64,000 bases of DNA from Mycobacterium paragordonae (GTDB lineage Bacteria > Actinomycetota > Actinomycetes > Mycobacteriales > Mycobacteriaceae), in the NCBI RefSeq assembly GCF_003614435.1, contig NZ_CP025546.1, positions 4,712,001 through 4,776,000 of the forward strand, given 5' to 3'. Shown here in pieces: positions 57,646-64,000 of this stretch; the first letter of the stretch is position 1, and each line of letters starts with the position of its first letter. Made by a program: the position numbers and the translations under genes. The notes below the pieces were generated by a model that searched no databases, had not been told where the DNA came from, and saw only the letters and a program-made list of their open reading frames with translations.

Positions 57646-57720
57646 TTGGTTCTGGCAGCGACCCGCTTCGCCCGGCTACGCCGCGCTTGCGATCGGTGCG
57701 TTGGTTCTGGCAGCGACCCG
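57646..57720. repeat. 20-bp direct repeat pair in the Rv2508c-cmrA gap
   Basis: TTGGTTCTGGCAGCGACCCG occurs at 57646-57665 and again, identical, at 57701-57720. The DNA between (CTTCGCCCGGCTACGCCGCG and neighbours) resembles a dispersed GC-rich mycobacterial intergenic repeat. No gene is seen in 57633-57787. Confidence 0.75.
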
Positions 57721-57787
57721 TCCCCCGCAAGCGGGAGGTGCCCCCAGCGCCCGACCCCGCCCCCGCCCACTGTCTACGATCGTCGTC

Positions 57788-58594
57788 ATGCCGGTTCCCG
57801 CTCCCAGCCCCGACGCACGCGCTGTTGTCACCGGGGCTTCACAAAACATCGGTGAGGCGCTGGCCACCGAGCTGGCCGCCCGCGGCCACAGCCTGATCAT
57901 CACCGCGCGACGCGAGGACCTGCTCAGCAAGCTCGCCGCCCGGCTCGCCGACAAGTACCGCGTCACGGTCGAGGTGCGACCGGCCGACCTCGCCGACCCC
58001 GCCGAGCGCGCCCGGCTCTGCGACGAGTTGGCTACCCGGCCGATCTCGATTCTGTGCGCCAATGCCGGCACCGCGACCTTCGGTCCGGTCGCCGATCTCG
58101 ACCCGGCCGGCGAGAAGGCCCAGGTACAGTTGAATGCTGTTGCGGTGCACGATCTTTCGCTTGCGGTGTTACCGGGCATGATTCAGCGGGGCGCCGGCGG
58201 CATCCTGATTTCGGGTTCGGCGGCGGGCAATTCGCCGATTCCGTACAACGCCACCTATGCCGCCACCAAGGCCTTCGCGAACACCTTCAGCGAATCGCTG
58301 CGCGGCGAGGTCCGCAAGCACGGCGTGCACGTCACGCTGCTCGCGCCGGGTCCGGTGCGCACGGACCTGCCCGAAGGCGACGAACGGTCGCTGGTGGAGA
58401 AGCTGGTGCCCGACTTCCTGTGGATCTCGACCGAGCACACCGCGCAGGTGTCACTGGATGCGTTGGACCGCAACAAGATGCGCATCGTCCCCGGGCTGAC
58501 GTCGAAGGCGATGTCGGTGGCGAGCGGGTACGCGCCGCGGGCCATCGTGGCGCCGATCGTGGGCGCTTTCTACAAGAAGCTGGGCGGCGGGTAG
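57788..58594 (+). CDS. cmrA: short-chain dehydrogenase, mycolate reductase CmrA-like (Rv2509 homologue)
   Basis: A 268-aa SDR. VVTGASQNIGEALATELA is the NADPH TGxxxGIG-type site, CANAG follows, Ser in ILISGSAAGNSP and Tyr-x-x-x-Lys in YNATYAATK form the catalytic set. The M. tuberculosis/Corynebacterium homologue CmrA reduces the beta-keto group of new mycolates, a late step of mycolic acid synthesis. ATG 57788 is the family-like start; the frame open to 57596 crosses the repeat. Confidence 0.92.
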   Translation: MPVPAPSPDARAVVTGASQNIGEALATELAARGHSLIITARREDLLSKLAARLADKYRVTVEVRPADLADPAERARLCDELATRPISILCANAGTATFGPVADLDPAGEKAQVQLNAVAVHDLSLAVLPGMIQRGAGGILISGSAAGNSPIPYNATYAATKAFANTFSESLRGEVRKHGVHVTLLAPGPVRTDLPEGDERSLVEKLVPDFLWISTEHTAQVSLDALDRNKMRIVPGLTSKAMSVASGYAPRAIVAPIVGAFYKKLGGG

Positions 58595-58597
58595 CCG

Positions 58598-60148
58598 CTA
58601 CCGGCGCCGGCGCCCGGTGCCGAAGATGCTGCGCACCGCTTCGCGAATCGCCGTGTTGATACCGCTTTTCACCGTGGGGTTCTTCAGCACTTCCTCCCAC
58701 ATGGCCGGGCCCTTCGGCTCGGCCGGCGCGGGCATGGGTGGCAGTTCGTAGTCCGTCGGCACGGGCGGAAAATCCGGAACCGACGGGGCTTGTCCGCCCG
58801 TCGTGATCAACGGCGGCTCCGGCTGCTCGACCGTCTGCCCATACTTGGCTTGCAACGGACTTGCCTTGGCCGCCTTGGTCACCTCATCGGTGCCGATGGC
58901 CCCCATCAGCGACCGGGGCACCCGCATGCGCGTCCAGGCGACCGGCGTCGGCGCGCCCTTCTCGGACAGCACGGTGACCACCGCCTCGCCGATGCCGAGC
59001 GACGTCAACGCCGACTCCAGGTCGTAGACATCGGTTTTCGGGTAGGTGCGGACGGTCTTGCTCAGCGCCTTCTGATCGTCGGGGGTGAAGGCCCGCAGCG
59101 CGTGCTGGACGCGGGCGCCCAGTTGGGACAGCACGTCGTTGGGGAGGTCGGTGGGTAACTGGGTGCAGAAGAACACCCCGACGCCCTTGGACCGGATCAG
59201 CTTGACGGTCTGCTCGACCTGCTCGAGAAACGCCTTGGACGCGTCGGCGAACAACAGGTGTGCCTCGTCGAAGAAGAACACCAGTTTGGGTTTGTCGATA
59301 TCGCCGACTTCGGGCAGCTGCGCGAAAAGGTCTGCCAGCAACCACATCAGGAACGTCGAGAAGATCACCGGCCGTAACGACTGACCACTGAACTCGAGCA
59401 GGCTGATCGTGCCGCGACCCTGGGAGTCCTCCCGCAGCAGGTCATTCGGGTCGAGCTTCGGCTCACCGAAGAAGGTGTCACCGCCCTCGCCCGCGAGGTT
59501 CACCAACGCCCGCAGGATGACGCCCGCCGTGGTGGCCGACACACCGCCCAGGGACTTGAGGTCGGCCTTGCCCTCGTCGCCGGCCAGGTGGCTGATGACC
59601 GTCCGCAGATTGCTCAGGGTGACCAGCGGGCGATTGTTCTCCTTGGCCCAATGGAAGATCAACCCCAGGGTCGACTCCTGGGTCGCGTTGAGGCCCAGCA
59701 CTTTCGACAGCAGCACCGGGCCAAAGCTGTCCACCGTCGCGCGCACCGGCACGCCGATGCCGTCGGTGCCCAGCGACAGGAACTCGACCGGAAACCCGGC
59801 CGGCTGCCAGTCGTCCCCGGTGTCCCTGGCGCGCGCGGCGGTCTTGTCGTTGGCCTCGCCGGGACGGGACAAACCCGACAGGTCGCCCTTCACGTCAGCC
59901 ATGAACACCGGCACCCCGGCGGCACTGAGCTGTTCGGCGATCAGCTGCAGCGTCTTGGTCTTGCCGGTTCCGGTGGCCCCGGCGACCAGGCCGTGCCGGT
60001 TGATGGTGGCCAGCGGAATACGAATCTGCGCGGTCGGGTCGGATTGACCGTCGACGACGACGGTGCCGAGTTCCAACGCCTGGCCTTGCACCGCGTAGCC
60101 CGCCGCAATCCGCTGCGCGGGTCCCCCGGCGTCTGATTCACTGCTCAC
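58598..60148 (-). CDS. HerA-like P-loop ATPase, DUF853 (Rv2510c homologue)
   Basis: A 516-aa ATPase. GLVAGATGTGKTKTLQLIAEQL is Walker A, VFMADVKGDLSGLSRPG follows, and KLVFFFDEAHLLFADASKAF is Walker B; QTVKLIRSKGVGVFFCTQ and LGARVQHALRAFTPDDQKA are typical of the DUF853/helicase HerA-like group. The C-terminus is Pro-rich then basic (FGTGRRRR). GTG 60148 precedes the conserved SSESDAGG segment; an in-frame GTG at 60166 or another upstream start is possible. Molecular role is poorly defined; DNA or protein translocation is inferred from the fold. Confidence 0.88.
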   Translation of the reverse strand: MSSESDAGGPAQRIAAGYAVQGQALELGTVVVDGQSDPTAQIRIPLATINRHGLVAGATGTGKTKTLQLIAEQLSAAGVPVFMADVKGDLSGLSRPGEANDKTAARARDTGDDWQPAGFPVEFLSLGTDGIGVPVRATVDSFGPVLLSKVLGLNATQESTLGLIFHWAKENNRPLVTLSNLRTVISHLAGDEGKADLKSLGGVSATTAGVILRALVNLAGEGGDTFFGEPKLDPNDLLREDSQGRGTISLLEFSGQSLRPVIFSTFLMWLLADLFAQLPEVGDIDKPKLVFFFDEAHLLFADASKAFLEQVEQTVKLIRSKGVGVFFCTQLPTDLPNDVLSQLGARVQHALRAFTPDDQKALSKTVRTYPKTDVYDLESALTSLGIGEAVVTVLSEKGAPTPVAWTRMRVPRSLMGAIGTDEVTKAAKASPLQAKYGQTVEQPEPPLITTGGQAPSVPDFPPVPTDYELPPMPAPAEPKGPAMWEEVLKNPTVKSGINTAIREAVRSIFGTGRRRR

Positions 60149-60248
60149 GGCGGCTCTCTTCCCGACTAGTAGCCCTTGGGCAAAGCAACACACTACTTCC
60201 CCGTCCCTGGCAGGGGCAGGGCTTACCTGAGCTGCGCGTGGGCTTAGT

Positions 60249-60905
60249 GTGAGCGCTGTGCGTGACGAACTGGTGTGGATCGACTGCGAGATGACCGGGC
60301 TCGATCTGGGGTCGGACAAGTTGATCGAAATCGCCGCCCTGGTCACCGACGCCGACCTGAACGTGCTGGGCGACGGAATCGACGTGGTGATCCATGCCGA
60401 CGACGCCGCGCTGTCCTCGATGATCGACGTCGTGCGCGATATGCACGCGCGGTCCGGGCTGACCAACGAGGTCAGAGCCTCCGTCGTCGACCTGGCCACC
60501 GCCGAGGCGATGGTTCTCGATTACATTCACCAGCACGTCAAACAGCCCAAGACGGCGCCGCTGGCCGGTAATTCGATCGCCACCGACCGGTCCTTCATCG
60601 CCCGCGACATGCCGGCCCTGGACTCGTTTCTGCACTACCGGATGATCGACGTCAGCTCGATCAAGGAACTCTGCCGGCGCTGGTACCCGCGCATCTACTT
60701 CGGGCAGCCGCCCAAGGGGCTGGCGCACCGCGCGCTCGCCGACATCCACGAGTCCATCCGGGAGCTGCAGTACTACCGGCGAACCGCGTTCGTACCCCAG
60801 CCCGGACCCGCTACCAGCGAAATCGCCGCCGTCGTGGCCGATCTTCAGGGTGAAATGGACACTCCGGAGGAAATCGATTCGGCCGAGGAGCGCTCGAGCG
60901 GTTAG
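60249..60905 (+). CDS. orn: oligoribonuclease Orn
   Basis: A 218-aa DEDDh 3'-5' exonuclease. [21 protein letters not shown] (Asp, Glu), [34 protein letters not shown] (Asp) and [18 protein letters not shown] (His, Asp) provide all catalytic residues. It clears 2-5-nt RNAs and hydrolyses pGpG, the product of EAL phosphodiesterases, so it completes turnover of the cyclic di-GMP handled by the GGDEF-EAL protein at 1090-2913. GTG 60249 opens the frame; GTG 60258 gives the N-terminus closest to known Orn proteins. Confidence 0.95.
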   Translation: MSAVRDELVWIDCEMTGLDLGSDKLIEIAALVTDADLNVLGDGIDVVIHADDAALSSMIDVVRDMHARSGLTNEVRASVVDLATAEAMVLDYIHQHVKQPKTAPLAGNSIATDRSFIARDMPALDSFLHYRMIDVSSIKELCRRWYPRIYFGQPPKGLAHRALADIHESIRELQYYRRTAFVPQPGPATSEIAAVVADLQGEMDTPEEIDSAEERSSG

Positions 60906-60954
60906 TATCGACGTCGCCGCGCGTTAGGTTCGTCAGGGCCTACCGGCGGCCATG

Positions 60955-61027
60955 GTGGGTGTAGTTCAGTTGGTAGAGCGTCAGGTTGTGATCCTGAATG
61001 TCGCGGGTTCGAGTCCCGTCACTCACC
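60955..61027 (+). tRNA. tRNA-His (anticodon GTG)
   Basis: Acceptor stem GTGGGTG/CACTCAC with one G-U pair, discriminator C, and a G at 60954 available as the extra G-1. The anticodon loop TTGTGAT carries GTG, and the T arm holds GGGTTCGAGTCCCG. It follows orn, as I recall for M. tuberculosis. Downstream DNA is rich in remnants. Confidence 0.95.
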
Positions 61028-61032
61028 CGGCA

Positions 61033-61062
61033 GGTCAGAGGGGTTACTTAGCCCCTCTGACC
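61033..61062 (+). terminator. strong terminator after tRNA-His
   Basis: A perfect 11-bp stem GGTCAGAGGGG/CCCCTCTGACC with an 8-nt loop, followed by CTTTCCTTT, begins 5 nt after the tRNA. This is one of the best intrinsic-terminator candidates in the window. Confidence 0.85.
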
Positions 61063-61160
61063 CTTTCCTTTAAGCGGTGCCGTGAGGTTAGCGTGCCGTT
61101 GGGGCGCGAAAGGCAACCAGCGGTTTGTTGAACAACGGGTTTACCGCTGGCGACATGTGA

Positions 61161-61298
61161 TGCGTCTTCAAGTTCGACGGCGACGGCTACTACTTCAACT
61201 ACGGCTGCGGTGATCTACAACGCGTCACCCCCGGCGCGGCCCGGGGGACCTGGACAACGGTGACGCGTACACGTGCGATCAGTGAAAGCCGAGTTTGA
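61161..61298 (+). pseudogene. possible gene fragment
   Basis: A 45-codon frame without a start, directly after a TGA, reads CVFKFDGDGYYFNYGCGD and LQRVTPGAARGTWTTV. The aromatic, Gly and Asp content looks like a real secreted-protein fragment rather than shadow composition. I cannot name a family. The surrounding 61063-61416 has no intact gene. Confidence 0.3.
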
Positions 61299-61416
61299 TG
61301 CCAATTTCATTGACCTGCGAGAAGTCCGGAGCCGAGGAGTGGTGATCTCGTAAACCGCTCGATTCAACAGCGCGACAGCGGCAATCTTGTCAACCCCTAG
61401 GTTCATGCTTTCGTAC

Positions 61417-61612
61417 ATGAGCACGCACAAAGGAGCAGGTCTGCCGCCCCAACCCAATATCAGGCAGACCTCCGAATTCTTCGGAGTAGACGACAAGACC
61501 GTTCGCCGCTGGATTGCTCAGGGTCGTCGCATACCGCGTAGGCCCGCGGCTGATCCGCGTAGACCGCGAGTCCATCCTCAAGCTGGCCAGTCCGATTGAG
61601 GCGCACGCATGA
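61417..61612 (+). pseudogene. frameshifted excisionase/AlpA-like HTH gene
   Basis: ATG 61417 opens MSTHKGAGLPPQPNIRQTSEFFGVDDKTVRRWIAQGR, the N-terminal half of a MerR/AlpA-like phage excisionase helix-turn-helix. In the next frame the typical remainder AYRVGPRLIRVDRESILKLA continues and ends at TGA 61610-61612. The break lies near 61529-61533 and is consistent with loss of two bases or gain of one, destroying an Ile-like codon between QGR and AYR. Such small HTH proteins belong to integrative elements, and the location just after tRNA-His fits an old integration site. No integrase is visible. Confidence 0.7.
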
Positions 61613-61668
61613 ACGACATGTACAGCGACGACACACGCCTGCAACTGGCGTATGACGTCCTGCAGTAG
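61609..61668 (+). CDS. very short ORF coupled to the HTH remnant
   Basis: ATG 61609 overlaps the TGA of the remnant (ATGA) and encodes only MNDMYSDDTRLQLAYDVLQ. The overlap imitates a real operon junction, so this may be the surviving start of the next gene of the element or a tiny ORF. There is no function to suggest. Confidence 0.25.
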   Translation: MNDMYSDDTRLQLAYDVLQ

Positions 61669-61753
61669 TCGACCACTTAAGCCCACCCTGTCGTCTCGGG
61701 CGAGGATGGGTTGCGCAATGCACCTGCCCAGTCCTACGGAAGGGTGGTCAGAC

Positions 61754-62299
61754 ATGTCAGCTGTGTTAGCGGTGCCGGAGCTGATGGAGGCGGCGGCATC
61801 GGACTTGGCGAAGATCGGTGACACCCTCAACGCGGCCCACCTGACGGCGGCGGCCCCGACCGTCGCGGTGCTGCCCGCTGCCGCCGATGAGGTTTCGACC
61901 GGTATCGCGCACCTGTTCTCCGATTATGGCCAGGAGTATCAGAAGCTGGCCGGGGAAGCGGCTGGGTCTTATGAGCAGTTTGCCCAGCACTTAACTGCCA
62001 GTGCGGGCGCGTATGCCAGTGCTGAGGACGCCATTGCCGCGTTTTTGCAGGACTTCTCGAATTGGGTCAATTTTTTGTCTGCGAGCGCAACGCCTCTACT
62101 TCCACTGCTATACCTTTTTGAAAACCTAACCATAATCGCTAGTTTTATTGCCGTTGGACTCGCTATTGCTGCCGTCGGGTTGCCAATCTCTCTCGCCGCG
62201 CTGGCACTCGGCATACCCGTTTTGGCGGCATTCGTCGGGCTCATAGTCGGGGGGTTCATTTTGTATCCGCTTCTTTTGGAGCCACTGGCGGCTCTTTAG
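61754..62299 (+). CDS. PE family protein with hydrophobic C-terminus
   Basis: A 181-aa protein. Residues 1-95 form a PE domain (AVLAVPELMEAAASDLAKIGDTL ... GAYASAEDAIAAFL). The C-terminal half is two or three strongly hydrophobic helices (LLPLLYLFENLTIIASFIAVGLAIAAVGLPI and LAALALGIPVLAAFVGLIVGGFILYPLLL), unlike usual PE tails, so it may stay in the membrane. ATG 61754 gives the standard PE start; the frame open from 61652 is longer. From about 62040 the DNA is noticeably less GC-rich than its neighbours. No PPE partner follows. Confidence 0.85.
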   Translation: MSAVLAVPELMEAAASDLAKIGDTLNAAHLTAAAPTVAVLPAAADEVSTGIAHLFSDYGQEYQKLAGEAAGSYEQFAQHLTASAGAYASAEDAIAAFLQDFSNWVNFLSASATPLLPLLYLFENLTIIASFIAVGLAIAAVGLPISLAALALGIPVLAAFVGLIVGGFILYPLLLEPLAAL

Positions 62300-62690
62300 A
62301 CGGGTGTCGCAGGGTTCGGCGACCGCGCGACCCGCCCTTCCCCATGTGGATCAGTAGCGACAGCCTGAACACCGCGTGGACGGCAAAGGCGCTCCGCTAG
62401 GCTACTCGCAATGGACCACCCCCGTGCGACCAAACCCACTGTATTGCATAGTGTTTGGTTGTTGTGTTGGTTGCTTGGGGCGTATGACCGTGCGAGTAGT
62501 GAAAGTGAGTGCGTGGCAAGCGCTTTTGGTTTGCGCGCTGTCGCGCTTAACCACGCAGTGGTTCGCCTGATGCCCTGGGGGGCTCCACACCCTTTTTCGT
62601 GAAGTGTGCCAGCGGCCGTTACAGCATCTTCGCTAAGAGTGGGGCGGCCGAAACGGAATGAGCCGACGAACTCCCGGGTGCAACGCTCTC
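62300..62690. other. lower-GC stretch without a recognised gene
   Basis: The segment around 62430-62530 is T/G-rich for this genome. Two overlapping short plus-strand frames (62376-62570 and 62411-62602) encode Cys/Trp-rich peptides with no recognisable domain. I call no gene. Confidence 0.4.
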
Positions 62691-62942
62691 CTAGTCAAAT
62701 TCGGACGCCTCCGGAATAAGGATCGTCACGCGTGCCCGCATCATCCCGTCGTCGCTCTTCGCCCAAATCCTCGCCTCACCTGTCGCCAGCCTTGGCCCAC
62801 TTGCGGCCCGTCCCCCCGACACCCCCGCCACCGTGGCAGCCGCAGTCGGCGACAACCCCGATCGCAGCGCCTTCCAAAACTCCTCATGAACTGACGCCGC
62901 CAACTCGGCGTCCAGCTTCACCCCAGAACCACGAAAAGCCAC
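62691..62942 (-). pseudogene. IS30-like transposase N-terminal remnant
   Basis: The frame from GTG 62942 begins AFRGSGVKLDAELAASVHEEFWKALRSGLSPTAAATVAGVS, like the N-terminal HTH of actinobacterial IS30-family transposases (xFWxLIRxG..., VGVS). After a G6 run near 62817-62822 the frame turns to shadow-like sequence. Adding one G restores TGRKWAKAGDR, followed immediately by a stop. The rest of the transposase and its inverted repeats are not seen, so this is a decayed fragment. Confidence 0.5.
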
Positions 62943-63037
62943 GAGGCAACACCACTCTCCAACGAATCAGATGTTGCAGCGATCACTTGAGCCCAAGGCC
63001 CGATTCTCCGCCCTCAGCGCAAAGTCAACGAGGACGC

Positions 63038-63634
63038 TCAGGCAAAGCCGGCGAGGGTGATCCGCAGCGCTTCCTCCATCTGGACGTGGAAGGCTTCGGC
63101 CGGGACGATGTCGGCCGTCAGCCAGCGGTTGATGACGAATTTGACGGTGGCCAAACTCGTATAGACCAGCAGCGAAGGCCGCATATCGGCCGACGGGTCG
63201 ACGCCCATCCGGGCCGCCACCAGCTCGACGAACTTTCGTTGATCGGATTCGCGCACCAGCGTCGACTTGTTCAGCAGGTGCGGGGCGGTGACGATGGCGC
63301 GCTGCCAGGTGTCGAGGTGGTTGGATTCGCTGGCATCCCTGGCGTGGGTGACGAACAACTGGATCAGCACCTCGACGGCCGACTCGTTGGCCGGCCTGGT
63401 GCTGAAGCTATCGAGCATTTCGCTGATCGCCTCGCGCACGGGATCGACCAGCAGACCTTCCTTGGTCGGCGCGTGGCGGAAGTAGGTGCTGATCGAGATT
63501 CCGGCGGCGGCCGCGATGTCCTCGGTGGTCACGGCGTCGAACCCGCGCTCGGCGAACAACTCGTGGGCGGTGTGCTGGATCTGCGAGAGCAGCTCGGCGC
63601 GTCGCCTGTCCCGGAGGGTGTTTGCTGAGGACAT
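63038..63634 (-). CDS. TetR-family transcriptional regulator
   Basis: A 198-aa protein. RDRRRAELLSQIQHTAHELFAERGFDAVTTEDIAAAAGISISTYFRHAPTKEGLLVDPV is a complete TetR DNA-binding domain; the C-terminal ligand domain (LLVYTSLATVKFVINRWL) is helical. ATG 63634 follows AAAGGTGA; the frame open to 63739 would include the operator region. Probably regulates the divergent gene starting near 63820-63948 through the palindrome at 63723-63739. The ligand is unknown. Confidence 0.88.
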   Translation of the reverse strand: MSSANTLRDRRRAELLSQIQHTAHELFAERGFDAVTTEDIAAAAGISISTYFRHAPTKEGLLVDPVREAISEMLDSFSTRPANESAVEVLIQLFVTHARDASESNHLDTWQRAIVTAPHLLNKSTLVRESDQRKFVELVAARMGVDPSADMRPSLLVYTSLATVKFVINRWLTADIVPAEAFHVQMEEALRITLAGFA

Positions 63635-63722
63635 GCCATCACCTTTGTGAGCCTGACATTCAGCCACGACCGTGCAGTCCCACACATGGAAGCGCCGCTC
63701 GCAGATGAGTGACTCTACACTA

Positions 63723-63739
63723 TTGATAGTGCCTATCAA
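63723..63739. promoter_or_regulatory. predicted TetR operator
   Basis: TTGATA-GTGCC-TATCAA, perfect 6-bp arms, 89 bp before the TetR ATG and between it and the divergent gene. Confidence 0.6.
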
Positions 63740-63819
63740 CTAAGCTAGCGTGATACCGCAAACCGGATTGAGCTGCAGAGTTGTGGGACCACGGGCACCT
63801 GCAAGGCAGGGACTGCTCG

Positions 63820-63951
63820 ATGGCAGCCAACCCATTCCCGCTCGGCGCTCAGGGAGCAACTGGTGGGGAGTGCGCCGATGACGACGGTTCCAGGTACGCG
63901 ATGATTCGCGCCCTGGGTTTGCTACAACACCTGCTGGTGGTGCTGGGATGA
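63820..63951 (+). CDS. possible 43-aa coupled small ORF
   Basis: ATG 63820 to TGA 63951 encodes MAANPFPLGAQGATGG ... MIRALGLLQHLLVVLG, ending in a hydrophobic segment. Its TGA overlaps the ATG of the next gene (ATGA), typical of translational coupling. It could be a leader, a small protein, or chance. Confidence 0.35.
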   Translation: MAANPFPLGAQGATGGECADDDGSRYAMIRALGLLQHLLVVLG

Positions 63952-64000
63952 CCACCGAATCCGAACCCGTACTGCGTGATGACGGCGTCGCCGCCATCCA
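63948..64000 (+). CDS. start of an unidentified gene (truncated by window end)
   Basis: ATG 63948 opens MTTESEPVLRDDGVAAI and continues past the edge. The start is coupled to the small ORF before it and lies downstream of the TetR operator. Seventeen codons are too few to name a family. Confidence 0.5.
   Translation, partial: MTTESEPVLRDDGVAAI

Noticed and set aside
61033..61062. Inverted repeat after tRNA-His as an IS end or att site
   Set aside because: The 11-bp perfect stem with a short loop and T-rich tail right after the tRNA is better explained as a transcription terminator.
1..64000. CRISPR array or cas genes
   Set aside because: No series of regularly spaced identical repeats and no Cas-like proteins were seen; the repeats found are isolated pairs.

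Overview
The window reads as chromosome of a high-GC Mycobacterium, most likely a nontuberculous species. It has several PE/PPE genes, a mycolate-reductase homologue, TetR/FadE/FadD catabolic genes, GTG starts and many 4-nt start/stop overlaps. From memory of the M. tuberculosis H37Rv map (not looked up), the left edge matches lipQ and the right third matches the run citE-Rv2499c-fadE19-accA1-accD1-scoB-scoA-fadD35-Rv2506-Rv2507-Rv2508c-Rv2509-Rv2510c-orn-tRNA-His. The roughly 44 kb between tRNA-Arg(TCT) and the citE-like gene looks like accessory DNA; no bkdABC genes are visible there.

Layout. 1-0.9 kb: partial LipQ-like esterase and tRNA-Arg. 1.1-5.8 kb: operon of a FeeM-like acyltransferase candidate, a ThiF-nitroreductase fusion (Rv1355c/MoeY type) and a GAF-GGDEF-EAL cyclic-di-GMP enzyme (Rv1354c type). 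6.3-12.2 kb: ATP-grasp enzyme plus SxxK serine hydrolase, divergent from a MacB/LolD-type ABC transporter. 12.1-28.8 kb: four-gene operon with two large NRPSs, a saccharopine-dehydrogenase-like reductase and a thiazolinyl imide reductase. 28.8-38.1 kb: PE protein, LCM-type methyltransferase, two IrtAB/YbtPQ-like ABC half-transporters, then a PPE4-like PPE gene coupled to a PE-serine hydrolase gene. 38.1-43.2 kb: DoxX, two flavin monooxygenases and a PucR regulator. 43.4-45.3 kb: unknown membrane protein and a class III nucleotidyl cyclase. 45.3-55.4 kb: branched-chain acyl-CoA catabolic operon with its TetR regulator. 55.4-61.0 kb: Rv2507-orn block and tRNA-His. 61.0-64.0 kb: mobile-element and gene remnants, a PE gene, a TetR regulator and the start of one more gene.

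The main discovery candidate is the 12-38 kb locus. NRPS 1 reads FAAL-carrier-Cy-A(Cys)-PCP-Cy-MT-like-PCP-Cy-PCP; NRPS 2 reads docking-Cy-A(Cys, with embedded MT)-PCP-TE. With the two reductases this predicts a fatty-acyl-capped thiazoline/thiazolidine peptide, related in logic to yersiniabactin, pyochelin and coelibactin but with a lipid starter. The ABC pair and PPE4/PE pair suggest uptake in the style of ESX-3/IrtAB siderophore import. Three copies of a 24-nt element with a TGC-N9-GCA core lie before the NRPS operon, before the PE gene, and between the ABC and PPE genes. They suggest one metal-responsive (Fur-family-like) regulator controls the whole set. Metal and product are unknown.
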